Of a stretch of 64,000 bases of DNA, positions 27,293 through 35,677 are shown piece after piece. A model generated the notes under the pieces. That model made no database searches and was not told the DNA's origin. It saw only the letters and a program-made list of their open reading frames with translations. How positions within the stretch are numbered: position 1 is the stretch's first letter; every line of letters begins with the position of its first letter. The position numbers and the translations under genes were made by a program. The stretch is taken from positions 9,162,963-9,226,962 of the forward strand of contig CM059194.1 of the NCBI GenBank assembly GCA_030323885.1. Direction: 5' to 3'. Source of the stretch: Branchipolynoe longqiensis. Its lineage: Eukaryota > Annelida > Polychaeta > Phyllodocida > Polynoidae.

Positions 27293-30200
27293 TCACATCT
27301 TGTACAGTGGAATTTGTTGGCCTTTGAAGGTCTTTTTGCTTAGGGCACCTATGGCAGCTTCAGCACTTTCAGGGTCACGGAATGACACGCTAGCCTTCCC
27401 CGTTGTCATGCCATCTTGAAGGTAGGGGTTGAATGAGCCAGGAATGGGATTGAAATCTGTGAAGAATTCAAAAACATCCTCTTCTAATGTAGGAACTGGG
27501 AAGTTGCGCCCACCAACTTTGAATCCCATCCTCATTGGCGGACCATTGGGACGCCGATGAGGACCAGGGCCAGGGAATCTCCCTCCTTCATGTCGTGGAC
27601 CCATCATGTGACGCATTGGGCCACCATGTGGGGGGCCGCCATGTGGAGGGCCACCATGCATTGTTGGATGGGGCCCCCGCATTGAGCGGTGGGGAGGCGG
27701 TCCTCTGTGGGGCCCAATAAGAGGAGCATGTAGAGGTCCTCTAGGTTGTGCATTTGCACTTGGGGTTCCGATCTGGGCTACCTCTGCACCAGCCACTTCT
27801 TTATCCATATCCATCTTGCTTAAAGGACTAACAGTTATGTAACGGTTACCCATGAACCAGTTATTACGTGCTAAAGCCCTCTTGCCATCATCAGTGGTGA
27901 CAAACTCTATAAACGCATGACCGACAGCCTGTCCCTTACCGTCATGCACAATGTGGATCCCCTGCCAAGCTATTTTACAGCCACGGAAAAAGTCTTGAAT
28001 CATTTTAAAGTTTGTAGAGAAAGGAAGGCCATCGATTCTGACACACATTGTTTCAATGTCCAAATCAATATCAATTTGAATGGGTTCATTAGAGTTATTT
28101 GGCAATCCATGACCTTCCATTTCCATATCTCTCGGACCATCCATGGCTCTATTTCTCCGACTGTCAATATCTCTTCGACCATCCATATTCATATTTCGGC
28201 GGCCATCCACATCCACATCCACATCTCTTCGATCATCCATGTGTAAATTTCTTCGATCATCCATACCCATATCTCTACGCCTATCCATCATATCCCTGCG
28301 TCCACCCATCATATCCCTGCGCATATCCATCATATCCCTGTGTCCATCCATCATATCTCTGTGACCTTCCATATTCATATCTCTATGGTTATCCATTAAA
28401 TCTCTGCGACCATCTACATCTCTTTGTCCACCAATGTCTCTACGGCTATCCATATCTCTCCGCACTTCAATGTCTCTTCGGCCATCAATATCTCTCCTAC
28501 CATCCATATCTCTGCGACCATCTGTATCTCTAGGGATATCCATGTCTCTTCTGATATCCATGTCTCTCCTACCATCTATGTCTTTCCGGCCTTGTGCATC
28601 TCTTCTGCCATCAATGTCTCTTCTCACATCAGTATCTCGACTGGCACTGACATCTTTGCTGCGATGAATATCACTACTGGGTGATACTTTGGCAGATTCA
28701 CCCTTTTCAGAGGTTGGTGCTTCTTTTGCCAAGCTACGCTCACTCTCACCTCCTAGATCTTTGAAAATTTTATTGGGTTTTTCATTGTTTTTCAACTGAT
28801 GTAGAATTTGTTTCAGCCCATCACGCTTTATAGGATATATTTCAAGAGATTGTTTGAGCAACAATTTCCTGTGGTAGGTGATGGCTTCTTTACAATCTCG
28901 ACTCGATGAAAAATCTATGTAGCATACACCCACTTCTGAATCCTTATCATGCTCTAAATAGACTCTTCTGCCAATATGCACTGGTTTGAAGAAGGCCTTG
29001 AGATCTTCTCGGGTTGCCTTGACAGGAAAACTGTGGATGATAATACAGTTGTCATCATCGCGTCGTGAATCTCGGTGGCTGTGGTCTCTTGATGAGGAGC
29101 GCCTTGATCGTCTGGAAGGTGAACTTCTTCGGTCACGACCACGCCTTTCACGTTCTGGTGACTTGCGTATCGGTGATCGTGAACGATCTCTTGGTGGCCC
29201 ATGTGAGTCAATTGGTTCCAGGAAGTCCTTCTCTGTAGCTCTATATACTCGAATTTTTCTATCATTCATGTATGTAGAATTCAGAGCTATGGCTTGGGTT
29301 GCATCAGACTCAGTGGCAAACTTGATATAGCCTGAACCAATTCTATTTCCACGACGATCAACAGTAAGCCTTAGCCCATCTTCAGCAATCTCTAAGCCAG
29401 AAAAGAATCGTCGAACCTGACCAACATTTACATTTCTAACCATGTTACTAATATAAACATAGAGCTCCAATTTCTCAGACCCAAAAGGAGAGACTTCTTT
29501 TCTGGCTGGGCCTGCATGCCCAATATCAACACCAAATGGAGCAGTCCTTCGGTCATCCCTCGGAGGTTCATCAAACCGACTAGGTGGTGATCGATCTCTC
29601 CACCCAGGTGGTGGAGGTCCATTTCTACCTGGCCCATCAGGAAACCCTGGGCGTGGGGGACCTCTCAGATCCGCAGAAGGATGCCCAAAGCCTGGTTCAT
29701 GGGGTAGACTCCGGTCTTGCATATGACGATCATTTGATGGAAAATCCCGCATGTGTGGTGGTGGACCTGGGCTAGACCTTGGTGGCCCATCATTGAATTG
29801 ACCAGGAGGCCCATCATGTAGAGGCCCATCACGTAGAGGTCCATCACGCAGAGGCCCATCACGCAGAGGCCCATCACGCAGAGGCACATCACGCAGAGGT
29901 CCACCACGCAGAGGCCCATCACGCAGAGGCCCATCATGCAGAGGCCCATCATGAGGTCCATCAGGGAATTCCCTATGCAAGATTGGTGGTGTAGGTAGCA
30001 GACTTGGTTTTGGTGGGTATGGACCTCTGTGACTATCTGGTGGACCACGTAGTGGAGGAGGATATTGATCTCGGGGGTCCGGTTGATCTCTCATTCCAAA
30101 GGAGGGCCTCCCTGGAGGCCCTGCTGAAAGAGGATAGTCATGGTGGCGGGGTGGTGAATCTTCTCTACCTTGTGGGGGTCCATGGAGTGGCACAGGACCA

Positions 30201-31324
30201 CCACGTCCCCAACCACCAATGGGTCTGTTTGGCCCAGGACCTTCTGGCAGCCTTGATCCAGGTGGTGGATGGCGTAGATCTCCAACTGAAGATGAATGCA
30301 GATGACCAGGTGGGACATCACTCTGCTGCATATGGAGATGACCAGGTCGCTCCGAGAATCCAGGTGGAGCACCATGTGGTGGCATCAAGTCAGCAGGAGG
30401 CATTCGACCATATGGCGGAGGACCACCAGGTGGCAGTCCTTGTGATGGTGGCCCATCATGAAATGCCATATCCCGTCCTTGCATCATATCTCTACCCAAT
30501 TCACGTTCAGTTGATGAGCGATGTGGGTGATCAGGATGATGTGGTGGTGGACCTCGTGGAGGTTCCCTGTGCATCAAATCTACTTGCATTAGATCAGATC
30601 CATAACCTTGTTCACCTGGTCCTAGCAGATCTCGATTTTGCTCAGACGGATGGGACATGCGCATATCTCCATGAGGTGGACCCATGTCACGATGAATACC
30701 ATCGCGGTAATCACCAGGTGGTGGATAGTCTCTATACATTTGATCCTGAGGCAATCTTGTAGGTGGGAGAGCTTGGTCTTTCAAGGGAATATCGCCATAT
30801 AACCTGGGTGGCATCTCTCGCCCATACGGATCTTTAACAGTCATCGATGAAGGAGGCGGGTCATCTCTTGGGGTTAGGTCATATGGTGGAGGATAAGTTG
30901 AGGGCTGGTTGACATTAGGAAGTAACGCGACAAGCCTAGCAGTGATGTCAGGCAAGGGCTGTCCATACATAGAAGGAGGGGGTCGTTCATAAGGGGCTGG
31001 AGCAGGAACAGAAGCTGATGGAGCCTCAACTTTTGGGGGTTCAACTCCAGCCATAATTTGACCACGGGCTACAGCAATGACATTCTGCATCTCACTCTTG
31101 CTACTAAGCAGTAACTTGACTGGCTGATCATTCACCTTCAGATTATCCATTTGCATTGCCTTGCGTGCATCTTCATCTGAGCTGAAGGCAATAAAGGCAT
31201 CGCCATTATCGCCACCCACAATGTGCACACCCCCATCTGGGATTTGGAGCCCACTGAAGAACCGGCGAATGTCCATAGCATTTGCCGTCCATGGTAGATG
31301 CTGGAGTCGAAGGATGACGGACAT
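27293..31324 (-). CDS. RBM12: RBM12/RBM12B-like RNA-binding protein, single coding exon
   Basis: 1343 residues in one exon, like vertebrate RBM12 whose CDS is intronless. RRM-type domains lie at about 1-80 (MDIRRFFSGLQIPDGGVHIV, the SWAN/RBM12 signature), 620-705 (VRRFFSGLEIAEDGLRL), 758-843 (degenerate), 1092-1175 (IQDFFRGCKIAWQGIHIV and VGHAFIEF) and 1265-1343 (FEFFTDFNPIPGSF). Linkers are Pro/Gly/His-rich (85-600) with a DGPLRDGPLRDG array (about 456-501), an RS-like stretch (about 708-745), and an Arg-Asp array of RRDMDGRRDID type (about 895-1070). The likely role is nuclear RNA binding and processing. The RRD array recalls the DFRRPPEE-type repeats of RBM12B, so the gene may represent the unsplit RBM12/12B ancestor. 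The start has A at -3 and follows a 5'UTR splice acceptor. Confidence 0.95.
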   Translation of the reverse strand: MSVILRLQHLPWTANAMDIRRFFSGLQIPDGGVHIVGGDNGDAFIAFSSDEDARKAMQMDNLKVNDQPVKLLLSSKSEMQNVIAVARGQIMAGVEPPKVEAPSASVPAPAPYERPPPSMYGQPLPDITARLVALLPNVNQPSTYPPPYDLTPRDDPPPSSMTVKDPYGREMPPRLYGDIPLKDQALPPTRLPQDQMYRDYPPPGDYRDGIHRDMGPPHGDMRMSHPSEQNRDLLGPGEQGYGSDLMQVDLMHREPPRGPPPHHPDHPHRSSTERELGRDMMQGRDMAFHDGPPSQGLPPGGPPPYGRMPPADLMPPHGAPPGFSERPGHLHMQQSDVPPGHLHSSSVGDLRHPPPGSRLPEGPGPNRPIGGWGRGGPVPLHGPPQGREDSPPRHHDYPLSAGPPGRPSFGMRDQPDPRDQYPPPLRGPPDSHRGPYPPKPSLLPTPPILHREFPDGPHDGPLHDGPLRDGPLRGGPLRDVPLRDGPLRDGPLRDGPLRDGPLHDGPPGQFNDGPPRSSPGPPPHMRDFPSNDRHMQDRSLPHEPGFGHPSADLRGPPRPGFPDGPGRNGPPPPGWRDRSPPSRFDEPPRDDRRTAPFGVDIGHAGPARKEVSPFGSEKLELYVYISNMVRNVNVGQVRRFFSGLEIAEDGLRLTVDRRGNRIGSGYIKFATESDATQAIALNSTYMNDRKIRVYRATEKDFLEPIDSHGPPRDRSRSPIRKSPERERRGRDRRSSPSRRSRRSSSRDHSHRDSRRDDDNCIIIHSFPVKATREDLKAFFKPVHIGRRVYLEHDKDSEVGVCYIDFSSSRDCKEAITYHRKLLLKQSLEIYPIKRDGLKQILHQLKNNEKPNKIFKDLGGESERSLAKEAPTSEKGESAKVSPSSDIHRSKDVSASRDTDVRRDIDGRRDAQGRKDIDGRRDMDIRRDMDIPRDTDGRRDMDGRRDIDGRRDIEVRRDMDSRRDIGGQRDVDGRRDLMDNHRDMNMEGHRDMMDGHRDMMDMRRDMMGGRRDMMDRRRDMGMDDRRNLHMDDRRDVDVDVDGRRNMNMDGRRDIDSRRNRAMDGPRDMEMEGHGLPNNSNEPIQIDIDLDIETMCVRIDGLPFSTNFKMIQDFFRGCKIAWQGIHIVHDGKGQAVGHAFIEFVTTDDGKRALARNNWFMGNRYITVSPLSKMDMDKEVAGAEVAQIGTPSANAQPRGPLHAPLIGPHRGPPPHRSMRGPHPTMHGGPPHGGPPHGGPMRHMMGPRHEGGRFPGPGPHRRPNGPPMRMGFKVGGRNFPVPTLEEDVFEFFTDFNPIPGSFNPYLQDGMTTGKASVSFRDPESAEAAIGALSKKTFKGQQIPLYKM

Positions 31325-31369
31325 CTTGATTTGTATACCTTATCAAAGCGCCAACTTCCACTTTAGCCA

Positions 31370-31382
31370 CCTACAGACAGAT
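31370..31382 (-). other. RBM12: 5'UTR splice acceptor of the RBM12-like gene
   Basis: On the - strand CAATCTGTCTGTAG|GTGGC lies 46 bases before the ATG, a good polypyrimidine/AG acceptor. It implies at least one upstream non-coding exon, as in vertebrate RBM12. I did not locate that exon. Confidence 0.6.
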
Positions 31383-31399
31383 TGAATACCATATTTAGA

Positions 31400-31995
31400 T
31401 TAAATTGAACATCACATTTAAGCAAATAGTCTACCAAGGTAAATCAAATAAGTAATATATTGGCATATGAGCATGTAAACAAACCCACGTCCATTCAAAA
31501 ATGTTCAAAGTTCAAAGTAAATATTTCAACACATTCAGTTTTTCCACATTTCCTCAAAGGATGTCAAATATCAGTTCCAAAACAGGTAAGCAGATCGTCA
31601 GTCTTCAGGGAAGCCATCAATCACTGTAGGCGGATATGGCTGCATTGGAGGACATCGCATAATGAGTGAGCAGTTTATATATTGTGAATGTGCATAATTG
31701 TGAATGTGCTTAATTTATACATCCACTGCTTTTCAATTTTCCAATGTGTTTGGGTGTCTGCAAGACAAACTGACACTATATACCTGCATGTGTATCGTAT
31801 ATAGATTGACAATAATGAGAATATTATATCAATGTGTCTTTATATCAGTATTGTAATAATCTCAATGACATAGATCAGAATCTGTAATGCGTATTTGCAT
31901 CACATGCAGAGTAGGCCCCTTTCCTCCCAAAAGAATAGATGTTGGATATGTTTAAATCCATTTTGATAAATTACTCGATGAATTGAGATTATTTT
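31400..31995. other. Upstream of the RBM12-like gene, no gene seen
   Basis: A/T-rich. A CAG|GTAAGC donor-like sequence on the + strand at about 31585 has no matching exon. The promoter and 5'UTR exon of the RBM12-like gene should lie somewhere from here rightward, but I cannot place them. Confidence 0.35.
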
Positions 31996-31999
31996 TTAC

Positions 32000-32039
32000 T
32001 TCTGTCCTCTCGTGAAGCTTTCTTCACGAGAGGACAGAA
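32000..32039. repeat. Perfect 18-bp hairpin, 4-nt loop
   Basis: TTCTGTCCTCTCGTGAAG at 32000-32017 is followed by CTTT and then its exact reverse complement at 32022-32039, with an A-rich run after it. Too short and isolated to call as a known RNA. Confidence 0.9.
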
Positions 32040-32472
32040 AACAAAAAAAAAGAAGACTAGTCCACACAGAATATTTTTTTGAAAGTCAGCCGGTATACCT
32101 CGACGGGAAAACAAACAAACTCAGAATAGTTCTAATTTGTGCCACAGGGTGGTGCATGCTTAGTAGGCCTACTGAACTTTTCCACTTAGATTGGTCATGT
32201 GACAGCTGTTGTTGTGAAAATGGATGGGTGAGTGGAGAGAAGGGAGAGTAAAACTGATGTATTTTCAATTTGATTTAGAGTAGTTCAAACAGGAAATATA
32301 TTTGCTTTAATGTAAAATATATGTTAGTACAATTAAATTGCATAATTCAATCAGAAACACATACAGATGGAAAACGTTATTCACAACTTCAGATTACAAG
32401 TTCAATACCCTAACATATAATTGTCTGTGTCAGTTCAGGCTATTTGTATATATGACGTCATATATACAGACT

Positions 32473-32621
32473 ATGTATGTATGTATGTATGTATGTATGT
32501 ATGTATGTATGTATGTATGTATGTATGTATGTATGTATGTATGTATGTATGTATGTATGTATGTATGTATGTATGTATGTATGTATGTATGTATGTATGT
32601 ATGTATGTATGTATGTATGTA
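32473..32621 (+). repeat. (ATGT)n microsatellite, about 37 units
   Basis: An uninterrupted tetranucleotide array of about 150 bp. The open frames across it (repeating MYVC or IHTY) are artefacts. It abuts the 5'-truncated LINE-tailed element at 32622. Confidence 0.97.
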
Positions 32622-32990
32622 GAGCAAACCCTAAACAGAAAACCATGTCCCTGTGGCAGCATTAAGGGTGGTTGATGTATGGAACTCCCAACATCTCCCG
32701 ACCAGCCACTGCAGGGACAAATAGTTTTGCGCCTGTCTGGACATGTTCTTGCCGGTGTGAAACCTCTATTTGCTCCCCGAGAGAGTGCCACTGGTAACTT
32801 GCAAAAGCCAGCAGCACTTCAACACTTTTGCAGGCAGCTTTCATGAAATGTAAACCTGAAGCTGAGAGACATTAAGACCGACTCATGGACATCACTCTCA
32901 CAGCAGAGAGCTAAATGGAGAGCAGCAGTCAAGTAATGAAAGCAGTCTTTGTCGCATCGCGACCGACAGCATGATGATAATGATGATGTA
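32622..32990 (+). mobile_element. LINE-tailed non-autonomous element, 5'-truncated copy
   Basis: From AGAGCAAACCCTAAACAG it is about 95% identical by eye to 43732-44050. The last 140 bp (AAACCTGAAGCTGAGAGAC through GACAGCATGATGAT) matches the C-terminal codons and 3'UTR of the RTE-like LINE at 16880-17020. It ends in an imprecise (ATG)n tail that runs into further ATGT repeats. This copy retains about 60 bp of LINE-derived sequence that the other copy has lost. Confidence 0.85.
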
Positions 32991-33125
32991 TGTATGCATG
33001 CATATATTTACTTACGTATTTATTTATGTATGTATGTACATTGCATCATTATGTATGTACATACATTGCATCATCATGTATGTATGTACATTGCATCATT
33101 TATGTATGTATGTACATTACATCAC

Positions 33126-33352
33126 CAGTCGGGATGGCTGAAAGAGTTAATAGCATCCGTGTTGGTAGATCGTGGGTTTGAACCCTGGTTGAGTAAAACC
33201 AATGACGTTAAAATTTATACTTGCCGCTTCCTAGCCTGGTGCTTGGCATTCTTAGGATAGGGCAAGGAGCAGTGGAATGAGGAAGACCAATCATCCGCGA
33301 TTGAAATTTCCCCTGCTTAATTCAATAATGTACCAAATAAATAAAAAATAAT
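33126..33352 (+). mobile_element. Chimeric SINE: family-1 head, family-2 tail
   Basis: The tRNA-like head (GGATGGCTGAAAGAGTTAAT, B-box GGTTTGAACCC) and body up to GGATAGGGCAAGG belong to SINE family 1. From GCAGTGGAATGAGGAAGACC through GAAATTTCCCCTGCTTAA it is SINE family 2 (compare 41583-41645 reversed). An A/T-rich tail follows. The junction is sharp at about 33268. Confidence 0.8.
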
Positions 33353-33482
33353 TGTAAACAAGCTATTTCACACTGGTCACGCCAATGTCATTTAACACTA
33401 ATGGATGTCAAATCCGCTGAGTAAAACAAGTTACTCGACACTCCACGACTGTTCCATGGACAGGGCCGCTAAACACCATATA

Positions 33483-33643
33483 CAGTAAAACCTCCCTAAC
33501 CGACCACCTCCACAGATCGACCACTCCCCTATGTCGATCGTTTTATTTGGGTCCCAACAATACCACTGTAACCATATTCCAACTCCCTAAATCGACCACT
33601 TAAAGTCGGTCCCATGGTCGGTCGATGTAGAGAAGTTTGATTG
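33483..33643. mobile_element. pogo/Tigger-type MITE, copy 2
   Basis: 161 bp starting CAGTAAAACCTCCCTAACC after TA, with the right end decayed (AAGTTTGATTG) before TA. It is homologous to 15176-15317. Confidence 0.88.
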
Positions 33644-33695
33644 TAGATAGAAAACCTAGGTGATGCACTTATGCACACCAATCCCCAATCTAAGC

Positions 33696-34026
33696 TGTTG
33701 TTTGTTGTTTTACATCCTAGCAACATCTAAGGTCATATCAGGACGGGTACCGACTTGTGACAGTGTGCACTCATGGTGACTTTATAGTGCTGCCCCACTG
33801 GGAGACCAGGCCGCCAGCACCATGACCTGATATCCCACTCAGTCACATTATCCTGACATCAAGCCAACCAGTCCTTGCCCTATCCTAATAACGCCGAGCG
33901 CCTGGCTAGGAAGCGACAAGTATAAATTTTTAAGTCATTGGTTTGACTCGACCAGGGTTCGAACCCACGATCTACCAACACGGGAGACGGACACTCTAAC
34001 TCATTCGGCCATCCCGTCTGGTTCCG
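33696..34026 (-). mobile_element. SINE family 1, full length, 10-bp TSD
   Basis: The reverse strand has the best-preserved head in the window: A-box TGGCCGAATGAGTTAGAG and B-box GGTTCGAACCC. A CAATCTAAGC duplication flanks it (33686-33695 and 34027-34036). Confidence 0.94.
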
Positions 34027-34039
34027 CAATCTAAGCAAT

Positions 34040-34905
34040 TATAGCAACCATATAGAATAATAGAGTAGTTCCCCCACCGCGCCTTTGTACTCGCATAATA
34101 CATTATACATCAGATATTCATATTTCATAACCCACTACTCTTAGGGCGTATTGGATTAACCAACTCGGGTCACCCGAGTCACTTTTTGGCACATGCGCAC
34201 ATCCTACAGACTCAGGTTGAATAAACAAACACTTTCTCCACACTCTGGGTGGAAAAAATGGTAGCTTAATCCAAAACCTTTTTTTTTTTTAAATAACCGA
34301 TATAACTACAGCAAAATAGGATATAAAGTATTTTATGATTGCATAGTTTAGTTATATTCCCATTTCATTAATCTGGGTTATTATTTTGATTTAAAAGACA
34401 TTAAAACAACACGTAGGACTTGTCCTGTTAGCTGTTATCCTACAGGTGCCAGCACAAATGTGACGTCATCGCTCCTATTCACCCCCCCCCCCCCCCCCAA
34501 GACATGGGGTTGGACTTTTTGCACACATCACTTGTATTTGTCGACTCCACTCGCGGTGTTTGATCTGAAATTCTAGCACCTCGGGTGACCAGAGTCGCAC
34601 AGGTCGTGTTAATCGAATACGTCCTATGTGAATTCCTGTGGTTAAACAAAGTTTAAAATTTAAATGGAGATAATCCATACACCCACTGTGACCATTTTGT
34701 AGAATGGGATTCTCTTCCAGTTCAGCAACTCTACACCACTATAGATAAAGTGCCCTTTGCAACCAGTGTACTTTTCCTATGAATTTAAATGTGATGAGGA
34801 GTTCCAAACATGTAGAATCCAACAAAACTTTAAAAATAAAGTGTTGCGGTCTTCTTAAGCAATATCTGTGAACATTTGTTATCCTATCAGAATTTCAGTG
34901 GCTGG
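34040..34905. other. Intergenic, no gene seen
   Basis: A/T-rich with a C tract at about 34481-34498. CGGGTCACCCGAGTC at about 34167 and CACCTCGGGTGACCAGAG at about 34577, with CGTATTGGATTAACC at 34147 mirrored near 34605-34625, suggest a further inverted-ended element at about 34145-34625. This is tentative. Confidence 0.4.
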
Positions 34906-34908
34906 TTA

Positions 34909-35531
34909 TGGCCCTGTTACACTATGACGTAACAACGTCGGCGTAGGGAGAACGTGAAGAACGTTGAACTTCTCGGCGTGGTATGCAAATTTGGGCACAA
35001 GTTGAACGTCGATGCAGCGTAGTGGACGAGAGAGTAATGGCGGTAAAGCGTAGTGATAGCGTCATTCAACGAGAGGACAACGTAATTACGCTCACGGAAC
35101 GTTATGAATGTTATTCCATCGCCAGAACTACGTTGATTTACTTTACCTTATGTTACTTACGTCATTAAACGTTGGCGAAATGCTGAACGTACGTTCTGAT
35201 GACGTTCCCATTACGCCGCATGGACGTTTCCACCGGCTTTAATGTGGGTCAACGAGTGGAACGTAGTGAGGAACGTTTGACTAACGTCCGTTTAATGTCA
35301 TTGACATTCGCCGAACGTGTACAGAACGTACGGCGAACGTAAACCCTTACGTTCGCGTCACGTCGTAAGTTTTGAACAGGTTCAAAACCTTGATGCGCGC
35401 CGACGTAACGTGACGTAGCTCGACGTCAGTCTAACGTCATCATAACGTATCCAAATGTACGGCAACGTAATGACGTAAAGTGATCACATCAGGCTCACGT
35501 TGGCTCGTTACATCGTAGTGTGACAGGGGTA
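34909..35531. mobile_element. Harbinger-like MITE family H, copy 2
   Basis: 623 bp flanked by TTA on both sides (34906-34908 and 35532-35534). The ends are TGGCCCTGTTACACTATGAC and, mirrored, TACCCCTGTCACACTACGAT. The interior is unusually rich in ACGTT/AACGT words in alternating orientation. Confidence 0.9.
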
Positions 35532-35677
35532 TTACATGCATCAAACAGAGAAGACACACAGAAAAAAATATATATGCTGGCATCCCCCAAAACATTTTTT
35601 AAATAACCCAATGTTGATTATTCTGCAGTGAAATGTGGGATTCATGGACACTAGGTATTATAGTGAGAGCCATCATG

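Noticed and set aside
28099..28684. + strand open frames rich in His, Pro, Tyr and Ser opposite the RBM12-like gene
   Set aside because: These are antisense shadows of the Arg-Asp repeat array of the real - strand gene.
30004..30762. 252-codon + strand frame
   Set aside because: Antisense shadow of the Pro/Gly-rich linker of the RBM12-like protein, with no domain of its own.
32338..32791. Long open frames across the ATGT array (both strands)
   Set aside because: Periodic tetranucleotide translates without stops in several frames; residues are only repeats of MYVC or IHTY.
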